A DNA stretch of 31,183 nucleotides from Planctomycetota bacterium. GTDB lineage: Bacteria > Planctomycetota > Phycisphaerae > WQYP01. Both the position numbers and the translations under genes were made by a program. The stretch covers positions 1 through 31,183 of the forward strand of contig JAKBAC010000025.1 in the NCBI GenBank assembly GCA_021809365.1, in the 5' to 3' direction. Under the pieces are notes generated by a model. It was not told where the DNA came from. It worked only from the letters and a program-made list of their open reading frames with translations, and did not search any database. Positions 8,787 to 17,652 of this stretch are shown here, in pieces (the first letter of the stretch is position 1; each line of letters opens with the position of its first letter).

Positions 8787-10253
8787 TCAGGCCGAAGCGC
8801 CAAGAGGCGCTTTGAGCGATTCGCGCGTCAGTACGGGTTGCGCCGGTACCCAATCGGATTCGCGCCCGGCTTCTTCCAATGGTTTGCCGGCGGGTTCCTT
8901 CACGAAAAGCGCTGTCGCAATTACACCCAATACCGCCAAGCCGGCGGAAAGCAAGAGTGAACCGCGGAAACCCAGTGTGGCACCGATCACGGGAAACAGG
9001 AATACGCCGAGGAAGGCTCCGAATTTGCCAAGCCCGGCGGAAATGCCGTGACCGGTCGTGCGGAGGTTCACCGGATACAGCTCGGCGGCGAGAATGAACG
9101 TGGTCACGTTCGGGCCGAATTCGGTAAAGAAATAACTTATACCGAATATGATAATAAACGGCACGACCATTGTGCTTAACTGCGGCACCAGACCAATGAG
9201 GCCAAAGGTGACCGCCATCATTGCAAACCCGATAATCTGGATGAATTTACGCCCCAGCCTATCGCAGGTCATGAACGCCGCGACATATCCCGCAACGGCG
9301 AAGAGGCCGAATATCAGCACGTTCCAGGCTGTGCTGGTGAGAATGGTGGAATGTGGAGCGACCTGATTGATAATCTGCGGCATGCACACGGTATTGCCGT
9401 AATAGACATAATCCAGAAGGAACCAGCAGCCTGCCGTGCCGATGAGGGTCGGAATATATTTGGACAATGGCTCATTAACAACATTGTCACGGCCCGCGGC
9501 GGCCGTTGCAACGCCTTCGGAATATGCCGCCAATCCCGCGGCCGCCTCTTTGCCCTGCCCCTTGGCGCGGGCCAGCCAGCGTGGAGATTCGGGCATTGTG
9601 CGGCGCAGCAGAATCACGGCGGCAGCAGGGATTGCGCCAATACCCAAAAGGATGCGCCAGGTTAATTCATGATTGACACCCGCCGCCAGCATGGTCAGTG
9701 CAATCACCGGGCCGGCTAAAAAGCCCAAGGCCTGATTGGCAAATACCATGCCGACCATCTTGCCGCGATCTTTGCTGTTGGCATATTCACTCATAATTAC
9801 GGCGGAAAGTGGATAATCACCACCAATGCCAAAGCCCATGACCGTGCGCCAGATCAACATGGCGATAGGTCCGCCGGCAAAGGCGCTGCCAAGAGCGCCG
9901 ATAGCCATCAGGGCGGCTTCAATTCCATAAATCTTTTTGCGGCCAAATTTATCGGCGATGGTTCCAAAGAACAGCGCACCGAGAAAGGTTGCGAGCAGAG
10001 AAATGGAACCAATCAGTCCGATCAGAAACGCGAATTCGATTTTCTGGTGGGCTGTGGGATGATCTCCGTACATTTTGGCCATCCAGGGTCCGGCAAACAA
10101 GGCGATCGCGGTTCCGATAACCGCCAGATCATAGGCCGAGGTGAAAAATCCCATGCCCGCAGTAATAATGGCCCGTAAATGGAAGCCGCTGAATTTTACG
10201 TCATTCATCGCCTCCGCCACCTCTTGAGCGTGAAGTTCGTTGTTTACCGCCAT
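8787..10253 (-). CDS. MFS transporter of the phosphate:H+ symporter (PHS) type
   Basis: A 488-residue inner-membrane protein with about 12 hydrophobic segments. The N-terminal helix motif GFFTSAYDLAVIG, the helix 2-3 loop GTIADKFGRKKIYG, and GIGGDYPLSAVIMSEYAN followed by KDRGKMV are the PHS signature shared with Pho84/PHT1 carriers. CWFLLDYVYYGN and LYPVNLRTTGHGISAGLGKFGAFLG are further family matches. Phosphate (and by analogy arsenate) is therefore the likely substrate, but other organic or inorganic substrates occur in sugar-porter-like MFS proteins and specificity cannot be read here. ATG 10253 is chosen for GGAG eight bases upstream. It is its own unit: promoter-like elements upstream, a strong terminator downstream, then arsDA. 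Confidence 0.85.
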   Translation of the reverse strand: MAVNNELHAQEVAEAMNDVKFSGFHLRAIITAGMGFFTSAYDLAVIGTAIALFAGPWMAKMYGDHPTAHQKIEFAFLIGLIGSISLLATFLGALFFGTIADKFGRKKIYGIEAALMAIGALGSAFAGGPIAMLIWRTVMGFGIGGDYPLSAVIMSEYANSKDRGKMVGMVFANQALGFLAGPVIALTMLAAGVNHELTWRILLGIGAIPAAAVILLRRTMPESPRWLARAKGQGKEAAAGLAAYSEGVATAAAGRDNVVNEPLSKYIPTLIGTAGCWFLLDYVYYGNTVCMPQIINQVAPHSTILTSTAWNVLIFGLFAVAGYVAAFMTCDRLGRKFIQIIGFAMMAVTFGLIGLVPQLSTMVVPFIIIFGISYFFTEFGPNVTTFILAAELYPVNLRTTGHGISAGLGKFGAFLGVFLFPVIGATLGFRGSLLLSAGLAVLGVIATALFVKEPAGKPLEEAGRESDWVPAQPVLTRESLKAPLGASA

Positions 10254-10275
10254 GATGTCGTCTCCATGTATTTCT

Positions 10276-10300
10276 CGTCGGGTTGTGCCTCCACCCGACG
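10276..10300 (-). promoter_or_regulatory. Leader hairpin in the MFS transporter 5' UTR
   Basis: CGTCGGGT and ACCCGACG form a perfect eight-base stem around a nine-base loop that on the transcript contains GGAGG. It lies 22 bases before the ATG, just upstream of the GGAG used for initiation. A post-transcriptional role is possible but unproven. Confidence 0.45.
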
Positions 10301-10335
10301 CAGGTTTCAGCCAGCCAGACAATCCAGACCGGAGA

Positions 10336-10370
10336 TTTATACGATAGGCACTTTAGTATTGCGCTAAAGT
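10336..10370 (-). promoter_or_regulatory. Candidate promoter/operator of the MFS transporter
   Basis: Minus-strand TATAAA (10336-10341) could be a -10. At the -35 position lies a perfect seven-base inverted repeat, ACTTTAG and CTAAAGT separated by seven bases (10350-10370), which looks like an activator or repressor site. No good -35 hexamer is present, which would fit an activated promoter. Confidence 0.45.
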
Positions 10371-10477
10371 TGTGTGAAGATTTGATGAATGTTGTTCTAC
10401 GTGCCGAAAAGGCGACGATGTTCCGGAATATTGGGGCGATGGATTGGCCGCGCATTTTGGCTGCGGCGTGTCAGCAG

Positions 10478-13400
10478 TCAATGAAAATCCCGCGAAGCGC
10501 TTTGCAGGTCGTCGTTGGCGCGGGTGATGTTCCGCAAATTTTCCGCCCGCCGGACAATGACGTGGACGACGCCTTCCTGCCGCTGCAATTGGCCCCATAC
10601 CACCAGTGCGGTACTGTGGCGCAGGTCCATGCGATAGCGCTCGTAGATCCGGGGTTTGACAATCAGATTCACTGTGCCGGTTTCATCTTCCAGGGTGATA
10701 AATAAAATGCCGGATGCCGTGCCGGGCCTCTGCCGCACCAGCACAAGCCCCGCCACGGCCAATCGTGTTGCATCCGGATGGCGTACCGCATCAGTCAATT
10801 CACAGGCTGCCACGATACCGCGTTGATTCAGAATAGACCGCACAAATGACATCGGATGGGCTTTGAGCGACAACCCCACGCTCTGATAATCGCTGATCAC
10901 CTTGTGTGATTCCGCAATGATCGGCAGACCGGCCGGCGGTTCCACCGGAGTTAATTCATCCAGCAGGGGTAACGCTTCTGATTGTAATCGCCGAATGTGC
11001 CACAATGCCTGTTGCCGATCCAGGCCCAAGGAACCAAACGCATCCGCCCGCGCCAGAGATTTCAGATCGGATAGCGAACAGCGGCTCAAGCGGCGTAATG
11101 TGGAAATGGATTGCACCGGGCCATGGCGCGCGATGGCATCGCATATTAAATCCGCCCCGCTCGGATGCAGTCCCCGCACCATGCGCAATCCCAACCGCAG
11201 CGCCGGCCCACCAGCATCAAGCCGGTGGCTCGCCGGGAATATACTGTTCGCCGCCGGTTCCAGCGCGCAATCCCATTGTGATCGGTTGACATCCACCGGC
11301 AGCACACTGACACCGTGATTCCGCACATCGGAAATAATCTGCGCGGGCTGATAAAATCCCATGGGTTGACTGTTTAACAATGCCGCCGCGAATGCCGCCG
11401 GATGAAAGCATTTGAGCCACGCTGATACATATACCAGCAGCGCGAACGATGCGGCGTGCGACTCGGGGAAACCGTATTCACCAAACCCTTTCATTTGTTC
11501 AAAACATCGCTGCGCAAATTCCCGCGTATAACCGTTGGCCAGCATACCGGCGATAATTTTCTCGCCGAACGCGGCCAGTTGATTGCCCTTGCGCTTCCAC
11601 GCCGCCATGCTGCGCCGCAACGCATCGGCCTGCCCCGGCGAAAAGCCCGCCGCGACCATCGCCAGCCGCATCACCTGCTCCTGAAACAGCGGCACGCCCA
11701 GTGTGCGTTCCAGCACGCCCCGCACCGCCGCGGATGGAAAGTCCACCGATTCCTGTCCACAGCGTCGACGCAAATAAGGATGCACCATACCGCCTTGAAT
11801 CGGGCCGGGCCGCACCAGCGCCACTTCAATGACCAGATCGTAATAGCAGCGCGGCTTGAGCCGGGGCAGCATGGCCATCTGCGCACGGGATTCCACCTGA
11901 AATACCCCGATGGAATCCGCCCGGCAGAGCATGTCGTAAACCGCCGGGTCTTCCGCCGGCACGGCGGCGAACGTGGTGGTGGCCGCCGATGGATTGGTTT
12001 GTCGGTTCCAGTTATTGACCAGATCAATGGCTTTGCGAATGGCGGTCATCATTCCCAGCGCCAGAATATCAATTTTCAAAATTCCCATGGCATCCAGGTC
12101 ATCTTTATCCCATTGAATGACCGAGCGGCCCGGCATGGATGTGTTTTCGATGGGAACCAATTCACACAGCGCCTGCTCTGTAATGACGAAGCCTCCGACA
12201 TGCTGCGATAAATGGCGGGGAAAGCCGATTAATTCCCCCGCCAGTTCCAGCACCTGCGCGATGGTTGAATCCGATGGACTAAGCCCCAATTCACGCAGTT
12301 GCTTTTCCCGGATCATTCCCTTTTCCCACCAGTCGCCGCTTTTGGCCAGCTTATCAGCGCAATCCAGGGACAACCCCATGGCCTTGCTGACGTCTCTGAT
12401 CGCACTTTTACGGCGATATGAAATGATCTCCGCCGTAATCGCCGCGCGATCCCGGCCAAAACGTCGATAGATATATTGAATGACTTCCTCCCGGCGTTCA
12501 TGTTCAAAATCAATATCAATATCCGGCGGCTCACCGCGCTCTTTGCTGATAAACCGCTCCATCAGCAGATCAATGCGCTGCGGATCCACCGCCGTGATGC
12601 CCAGACAAAAACAAACCGCCGAGTTAGCCGCCGCTCCACGTCCCTGACATAAAATATGTCGTGCCACCGCGAATCGTACAATGTCATATACGGTAAGAAA
12701 ATAGGCGGGATAATTTAATTCTTCAATCAGGGCGAATTCATGTTCCAGCCGATGTTGCAGAAATTCCGGAATGCCATCCGGATAGCGTTGCGCGGCACCC
12801 TGCCTGGTCAGGTGAATCAGATATTGCATGGGGGTTTGGCCAGGAGGGCATATTTCATGCGGGTACTGATAAGCCAGATGATCCATGGAAAAGGTTTCAG
12901 TTCGCTCCGCGATCTGAAGAGACCGTTGAACAGCCCGCGGGTAATCCCGGAATAATCGGCGCATTTCCGCCGGGGATTTCAGGTGTCGTTCGGCATGGGC
13001 GATGCGATGAAGGCCCAGTTCATGAATGGTGCGGCCTGTACGGATACACGCCAGCACATCCTGCAGCCGCTGGCGTTGCGGGGTGTGATACAGCACATCA
13101 TTGACCGCCACCAGGGGAATATCCGTACGCGTGGACAGGTCGGAGAGTTGCATCAGACCATGCGCATCGTCGCGGCCATAACGCCGGGTCACCGCCAGTG
13201 AAAGCCGATCCTCATCAAATACTTCTTTCAATCGCCTCAACATGTGAATAAACGCATCATCGGGCCGGTTGGGTGGTAACGCCACCGCCAGAAGCCCGGT
13301 CTGATGAGCGAGTAAATTATCCAATGTGATGCGATAGCATCCTTTGGCGGCTTGTCTACGCCCCAGTGTAATGAGTCGGCATAATCCGCCATAAGAAGCA

Positions 13401-13738
13401 ACATCCGTGGGATACAACAGCAGACCGCATGTCACCGCCGATGTGGATGGCGCATTGGGTGTATCCATGCGGATATAGGTTCCAACAATCAGTTGTACGC
13501 CGGCCTGTTTGGCCGCGATATGCGCCCGCACCATGCCGGCCATCGTGGCTTCATCGGTTAATGCAATGGCATGATATTCCAATTCGGCGGCCCGCTGGAT
13601 CAGTTCCTCCGGATGGCTGGCCCCGTGCAGAAATGTGAAGTTGCTGGTGGTTTGCAGTTCCGCATATCCCGCCGCGGCATCGGATAACCGCCGATGTGTC
13701 ACCGTTGGCTTGTAACGTTTTTCGGGTTGCTCCGGCAT
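10478..13738 (-). CDS. dnaE2: Error-prone DNA polymerase DnaE2 (ImuC)
   Basis: A 1086-residue C-family polymerase alpha subunit, the catalytic partner of ImuB in mutagenic translesion synthesis. The N-terminal PHP domain begins with YAELQTTSNFTFLHGASHPE (25-44). The palm carries GRGAAANSAVC (367-376), PDIDIDF (405-411, catalytic Asp pair) and LKIDILALG (third Asp near 557). FPESHAASFALLVYVSAWLKCFHPAAF marks the C-terminal helix-hairpin-helix region, in two parts. The end has the OB fold typical of DnaE2, AVAGLVLVRQRPGTASG and FITLEDETGTVN. Length and the short C-terminus point to DnaE2, not replicative DnaE1. ATG 13738 starts 117 bp after imuB. The spacing suggests co-transcription, with no terminator between them. 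Confidence 0.95.
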   Translation of the reverse strand: MPEQPEKRYKPTVTHRRLSDAAAGYAELQTTSNFTFLHGASHPEELIQRAAELEYHAIALTDEATMAGMVRAHIAAKQAGVQLIVGTYIRMDTPNAPSTSAVTCGLLLYPTDVASYGGLCRLITLGRRQAAKGCYRITLDNLLAHQTGLLAVALPPNRPDDAFIHMLRRLKEVFDEDRLSLAVTRRYGRDDAHGLMQLSDLSTRTDIPLVAVNDVLYHTPQRQRLQDVLACIRTGRTIHELGLHRIAHAERHLKSPAEMRRLFRDYPRAVQRSLQIAERTETFSMDHLAYQYPHEICPPGQTPMQYLIHLTRQGAAQRYPDGIPEFLQHRLEHEFALIEELNYPAYFLTVYDIVRFAVARHILCQGRGAAANSAVCFCLGITAVDPQRIDLLMERFISKERGEPPDIDIDFEHERREEVIQYIYRRFGRDRAAITAEIISYRRKSAIRDVSKAMGLSLDCADKLAKSGDWWEKGMIREKQLRELGLSPSDSTIAQVLELAGELIGFPRHLSQHVGGFVITEQALCELVPIENTSMPGRSVIQWDKDDLDAMGILKIDILALGMMTAIRKAIDLVNNWNRQTNPSAATTTFAAVPAEDPAVYDMLCRADSIGVFQVESRAQMAMLPRLKPRCYYDLVIEVALVRPGPIQGGMVHPYLRRRCGQESVDFPSAAVRGVLERTLGVPLFQEQVMRLAMVAAGFSPGQADALRRSMAAWKRKGNQLAAFGEKIIAGMLANGYTREFAQRCFEQMKGFGEYGFPESHAASFALLVYVSAWLKCFHPAAFAAALLNSQPMGFYQPAQIISDVRNHGVSVLPVDVNRSQWDCALEPAANSIFPASHRLDAGGPALRLGLRMVRGLHPSGADLICDAIARHGPVQSISTLRRLSRCSLSDLKSLARADAFGSLGLDRQQALWHIRRLQSEALPLLDELTPVEPPAGLPIIAESHKVISDYQSVGLSLKAHPMSFVRSILNQRGIVAACELTDAVRHPDATRLAVAGLVLVRQRPGTASGILFITLEDETGTVNLIVKPRIYERYRMDLRHSTALVVWGQLQRQEGVVHVIVRRAENLRNITRANDDLQSASRDFH

Positions 13739-13855
13739 GACAATTCCAGTCTCAAGTCCATGATCTCTTGGCGCAAATTGGAAAATCTCAATTGTTCACA
13801 TTCATAATCCGCAATTTGAAATCTCAGATGTCCCAATCGCGGATTGATCATGTTG

Positions 13856-15418
13856 CTATACCCATAATCCGTGGAGCCACCAGTGTTCGGTTTTCAGCTC
13901 ATGAAATATCCACAGCCATTGGCCGGTCTGATCCAGCACGGCAAAGTAGTCCCGTGTGGCGGTGGGAATGCCCGTCCACCAGGCCGTGGTTAAGCGTTCC
14001 GGTCCGATCACGCGCCGGCAGGCATAAAATCGGCCATGCCATTGGATATGCTCTGGAATTTCATCGGTGGCACTGGTTATTACCTGCACCGGTTGGGGTG
14101 GGTTCAACAGCAAGGAGGGGCGTTGAGTGATGACAAATCCATCCAACGGGGTCATCCTCCCACCGCCATCTTCTTCCAGTATATTCATACAGATGGATTG
14201 CTCGGGAAGATGTGAACATCCTCCCGTGGCTGTGCGAATGCGCAGGGCCGGCAGACGTGTCCGCAAAATATCCAGCACGGGTGCCAGAGGGGCCATCGTA
14301 GAGTTGGATTGCCATCTGGTGCAGGCATCAGCATGCAATTGTTCCATTGGCAGAAAATGTGTTTTCATGGCGCGAAGGGTGAGAATTTCAATTCCACCGG
14401 TGAGCCGGAGTTGCTCCATCCGCGGCCTGATTGCGGCCCAGAGTCGATCTTCACGCCGTACCGCCTGCGCCAGCGGAATCATGATGGTGGATGCGCCGAT
14501 ATCCGCGCCTTCCAACTGCGCCGCCAGCAGTGTGGTACCCAAATGTCGTCGGGTCAGTTCCTGTGCCAATTGTCCGGTTAATGTGCGAGCTGCCGGCAGA
14601 ATGGCTTCCAGATTTTCCACCGGTCCATCCATTCGCCATTGTGCCGCCGGCGCGGTGGATAATGTGATCAATGGCGGCAATTCCATCCGTCGGCCCAGCA
14701 ATTGATCCAATCGCACCAGCAATTCCGCGGGAAACCGGACCGCCAGTTGATCCCGCGGAAGGGCCATCAACTCCGCCAGGCGCGTAATGCCCACTTCCCG
14801 CAGCATGGCCTGTATATCCGGGCTGATACGCAATTCGGCGGGCTGAAAATCCGTTATGGCCGCTGGAATAGCCGTGGGATCACATATTGTTGCGGGCGTT
14901 ACCGCATAGCGCGCTAGCGCGATGGCACTGCCGATCGTTGGCCCAATGGCTACGCGACATGTTAAACCATGGTGCCGCAATATACTCGGGATTCGCCGGG
15001 CCATTGCCAACGGGCCGCCATAAAGATGCTCCATCCCGCTGATATTTAATAGTAAAGAATCCGCACCAGGTTGTGGTTCATCGTCGGAAAATGGCTCCAC
15101 CACAGAGATCAGGGGAGAAAATTTTAACGCCCAGTGCGCTAATTTTTCCAGCAGTCGTCGGCTTTCCATGGGTTCAAACGGTGCCATCATCGCCCGTGGC
15201 AACAATGCCCGTGCTTCCGCCATGGCCATGCCCGGAAAGATGCCCCGCCGCCGACATGCGGCGCAACATCGTGCCACCACTTCCTGCCGCCCATGGGTCA
15301 TGACCAGCAGCAGTGGGGACGGCGTGATGGTGGAGAAAATGTCAGTCGTCCGGCGCTGTTTGAATTGCCGGGCCTGAATATCCCAGTTGGGCAGATAGAT
15401 ACATAAAAACAGATTCAT
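13856..15418 (-). CDS. imuB: ImuB, catalytically inactive Y-family polymerase-like mutasome subunit
   Basis: A 520-residue DNA polymerase Y-family protein that links DnaE2 to the beta clamp in the SOS mutasome. It opens with the ImuB form of the first Y-family motif (IYLPNWDIQARQF) instead of DxDxFF. LLLNISGMEHLYGGPLAMA (in the 120-145 region) replaces the usual palm motif, and the SIDE catalytic acids of active Y polymerases are missing. ITRLAELMALPRDQLAVRF is the thumb/helix-hairpin-helix motif seen in ImuB. The poorly conserved C-terminal third is as expected. It starts at ATG 15418 after a very short leader from the predicted promoter. The usual first gene of the cassette, imuA, is not next to it. 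Confidence 0.92.
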   Translation of the reverse strand: MNLFLCIYLPNWDIQARQFKQRRTTDIFSTITPSPLLLVMTHGRQEVVARCCAACRRRGIFPGMAMAEARALLPRAMMAPFEPMESRRLLEKLAHWALKFSPLISVVEPFSDDEPQPGADSLLLNISGMEHLYGGPLAMARRIPSILRHHGLTCRVAIGPTIGSAIALARYAVTPATICDPTAIPAAITDFQPAELRISPDIQAMLREVGITRLAELMALPRDQLAVRFPAELLVRLDQLLGRRMELPPLITLSTAPAAQWRMDGPVENLEAILPAARTLTGQLAQELTRRHLGTTLLAAQLEGADIGASTIMIPLAQAVRREDRLWAAIRPRMEQLRLTGGIEILTLRAMKTHFLPMEQLHADACTRWQSNSTMAPLAPVLDILRTRLPALRIRTATGGCSHLPEQSICMNILEEDGGGRMTPLDGFVITQRPSLLLNPPQPVQVITSATDEIPEHIQWHGRFYACRRVIGPERLTTAWWTGIPTATRDYFAVLDQTGQWLWIFHELKTEHWWLHGLWV

Positions 15419-15431
15419 CGCGCACCATAAA

Positions 15432-15475
15432 TTAGGTATTTGTTAGGTATACCATCATGGCGGTATTGGTGTCAA
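15432..15475 (-). promoter_or_regulatory. imuB promoter overlapped by a direct-repeat operator (candidate SOS box)
   Basis: On the minus strand TTGACA (15470-15475) is followed after 18 bases by TATACC (15446-15451). Overlapping and following the -10, the plus strand shows two identical TTAGGTAT units (15432-15439 and 15443-15450) with an 11-bp period. This is the period of the direct-repeat LexA box of alphaproteobacteria (GTTC-N7-GTTC). imuB/dnaE2 cassettes are normally LexA-controlled, so this is the natural candidate, but the sequence is not a known LexA consensus. Confidence 0.55.
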
Positions 15476-15551
15476 ATTTCCATGGCCGGTCCAAACAAGC
15501 TCGTGTTGATGTGGGCTATATGGAAGGGTCGCGGTTACCCCGGTGCGCTGC

Positions 15552-16667
15552 TCAAATAATAAGCTCCGCGTCGCCCTCCGGGCATTGCATGGATGATGCT
15601 TTGGCGCGTGCATTGTTTGCGTGATGAGGTTGACCGCTGAACCAGTTGCAAGAAGTGTGATAAATCCGGCGTGTTTCTCCGGTTCGGAGCAACAATCCGG
15701 TGGCGGCCAGCCATAGTCGCCGGTTCATAGGGCAGTCGGACAATAGGTGGTCATGGTATCCGAATTGCTGGAGATAAGGGGCCATTGTATGGTTAAGCGT
15801 CCATTTGTCGTCTTGGGAAAATTCAGTCCGCCAGTGTCCAATACGGCCAGAATCAAACGGGCGGGTGGCCAGTGATTTCCATGGTTCCTCCCATTTGGGC
15901 ACAACGTGAGTCGCAATGGAAGCGTCCACCTGGGCGGGTTCAAACCGCACATGGCAGAATTGGTCCAGCCGACTGACCTGCTCTTGCGGATGAGAAAGAA
16001 TGTCTTCGTATTTAACAAATAAAAAGCGATGCGGATATTCGCGGCGCATCCGCTGTGCGATTTGAATATATCGCCGCCAGGTAACGGCATGGAGGCGGGC
16101 TATACCGTGGCCGCGCCACGCCACTTTTAATATGGATGCGACGGCATCGCGGCCATCGCGCAGCACGAAAATCATTTTGGAATGGGGATACCACGTCAGT
16201 AATTTTTCCGCCTGCATGAGATGGCACGGCGTTTTTTCGCCTATTATTGATTTGCCCATGCGGTGCCGGTACGCGGTTAAGACCGCTTGAAAAACATCGC
16301 GTGGTACAAACGGGCGCTGCGTAATAAATGGGTAAACGTCATCGGGCTGAAGGGCCAGATCGCGCATTCTGGGTGTATTGAGGAGGCGTTCCACAAAGTT
16401 TGTGGAGGAGGATTGGCAAGGTTGGTCTTCAACGAGTTTCATTGCTTCAAAAAAATGGGTTTCCGGAGAAATAGTGATTGAACTGTGACGATCAAGAATG
16501 GCCGCGACCAAGGTGGTGCCGGAGCGTGGAAATCCGGTTATGAATATCGGGCTAAAGGGTACCGCGCCCGTGGCCACCGCACACTGCGTCAGTGGATGCA
16601 TCCAGAGGCATTGGGCCAGCACAAATAGGGTCCCGCACAACTGTCTAAAGTACTCAATAAGCATCAC
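15552..16667 (-). CDS. PAPS-dependent sulfotransferase family protein
   Basis: A protein of 371 residues that would move a sulfuryl group from PAPS to an unknown acceptor. The 5'-phosphosulfate loop is FITGFPRSGTTLVAAIL (about 42-58), and the 3'-phosphate site is FVLRDGRDAVASIL (about 167-180). SISPETHF-like and IIGEKTPCHL segments between them also fit the sulfotransferase_3 type common in planctomycetes. The start is either GTG 16667 or the next codon ATG 16664; AAGGA lies 8 or 11 bases upstream. The first 40 residues contain a hydrophobic stretch and a VATGA segment whose DNA resembles a repeat also found before mtnP, so the N-terminus may be longer than the functional domain. No substrate-defining neighbour is present. 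Confidence 0.85.
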   Translation of the reverse strand: MMLIEYFRQLCGTLFVLAQCLWMHPLTQCAVATGAVPFSPIFITGFPRSGTTLVAAILDRHSSITISPETHFFEAMKLVEDQPCQSSSTNFVERLLNTPRMRDLALQPDDVYPFITQRPFVPRDVFQAVLTAYRHRMGKSIIGEKTPCHLMQAEKLLTWYPHSKMIFVLRDGRDAVASILKVAWRGHGIARLHAVTWRRYIQIAQRMRREYPHRFLFVKYEDILSHPQEQVSRLDQFCHVRFEPAQVDASIATHVVPKWEEPWKSLATRPFDSGRIGHWRTEFSQDDKWTLNHTMAPYLQQFGYHDHLLSDCPMNRRLWLAATGLLLRTGETRRIYHTSCNWFSGQPHHANNARAKASSMQCPEGDAELII

Positions 16668-16705
16668 GATGCGATTCCTTTACGACGCATACACTCTTGC
16701 ATTCC

Positions 16706-16714
16706 ATTCTATCA
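16706..16714 (-). promoter_or_regulatory. Candidate extended -10 promoter of the sulfotransferase gene
   Basis: TGATAGAAT on the minus strand is an extended -10 (TGN plus TAGAAT, one mismatch to TATAAT), about 40 bases before the start codon. No convincing -35 is seen. Confidence 0.35.
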
Positions 16715-16797
16715 GAGCAATGCGGATGCCTCGCCTCGTGATGCATGCACACGATTCCGCTTTTGTCCGCACCGGCGCGCACACGGGTAGTGTGCGG

Positions 16798-16875
16798 TCA
16801 ACAAAACAGAAGGATCATAGCGATGGCTATCCAGACCTCAATAAGAGTAACCGCGCGTCGGATGATTGCTTTCAT
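16798..16875 (-). CDS. Possible 25-residue microprotein with a type IV prepilin-like signal
   Basis: ATG 16875 has AAGGA seven bases upstream, one of the better ribosome-binding sites in the window, and the frame closes with TGA after 25 codons. The peptide begins MKAIIRRA and continues VTLIEVWIAIAMILLF. This looks like the class III signal of prepilins and of planctomycete DUF1559 proteins: a short basic leader, a small residue at -1, Glu at +5 and a hydrophobic helix. No pilin body follows in this or the other frames. It may be a true small membrane peptide or the remnant of a pseudopilin gene cut by a stop. Confidence 0.35.
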   Translation of the reverse strand: MKAIIRRAVTLIEVWIAIAMILLFC

Positions 16876-17168
16876 GGCGAAATCCTTGCTGTTCCCAACG
16901 GAAATACATCCGTCTCAAGGTCTAACACGCACATGAGAATCGAATGTTACATGCTGTGACATTATTGGTACATGGTAAGCACTGTCGCTGCGGGTGACGA
17001 ACAACGGGGTAAACCGCAAAGAAGCACAAGAACGCAAAGGGGTGGCGACGACGACGGAATTAACCACAAAGACACGACGACACGAAGGGACGACGACGGT
17101 TGGCCACAGAGATCACAGAGGCCACAGAGGTTGAGGTGCAGACGACGGTATTTACCACAACGACACGC

Positions 17169-17200
17169 TTCAACGAAACGCTGCGCTTCAACGAGCAACG
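17169..17200 (+). repeat. Copy 1 of the AACGAAACGCTGCGC module
   Basis: TTCAACGAAACGCTGCGCTT continuing into CAACGAGCAACGA. Near-identical copies start at 17312 and about 17841 on this strand, and a diverged inverted copy lies at 8577-8623. Confidence 0.8.
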
Positions 17201-17311
17201 AGCAACGAACAACGGTGCGCGAAGGGGCGCGAGAGCGCAAAGGGATGACGACGACGACGGGTTTACCACAACGGCGTGAAGACACAAAGATACGACGATG
17301 GAACGACACGT

Positions 17312-17344
17312 TTCAACGAAACGCTGCGCTCAACGAGCAACGAA
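17312..17344 (+). repeat. Copy 2 of the AACGAAACGCTGCGC module
   Basis: It differs from copy 1 mainly by one missing T after GCTGCGC. It is followed by AACAGG, as in the 8.6-kb copy. Confidence 0.8.
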
Positions 17345-17449
17345 TAACAGGATTGAGCTGTCGCTGCGACGGCCAAGGTGCCCAAGATGCTCAAGTTCGG
17401 GGGCAAGATGCTCAAGTTAGGGGGGCAAGGTGCTCAAGTTGAGCATGTG

Positions 17450-17517
17450 GATGGGAGCGTTGATTTTAGCGGGTTTGGTTCAAGGTGCTCCAGATGCTCA
17501 AGATGTTTTAAAGGGGG
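17450..17517 (+). repeat. Long direct repeat, copy 1
   Basis: A module of about 68 bases beginning GATGGGAGCGTTGATTTTAG and ending AGATGTTTTAAAGGGGG. The copy 203 bp further on is about 90% identical. Confidence 0.85.
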
Positions 17518-17652
17518 TCGGTATTGAGCATTCAGGAGTCAGGAGATAGGAGGTGGACGAGGAGTTGGGAGTTAGGAGTTGGAAGACCTTGCGGATTTCA
17601 ACTTGCCCTAGATGCCCAAGTTAGGGGGCAACTTGCCCAAGTTGCGCAAGTT

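Noticed and set aside
13699..13851. 50-codon minus ORF between imuB and dnaE2 encoding a helical, charged peptide (LRFQIADYECEQLRFSN...)
   Set aside because: Weak ribosome-binding site, overlaps the dnaE2 start, and its DNA consists of AATTTGAAATCTCA-type words that resemble the interspersed repeats, so the apparent coiled coil is probably repeat-derived.
16498..16959. 153-codon plus-strand ORF
   Set aside because: Lies antisense to the sulfotransferase and its leader; composition is that of a shadow frame with no motif or ribosome-binding site.
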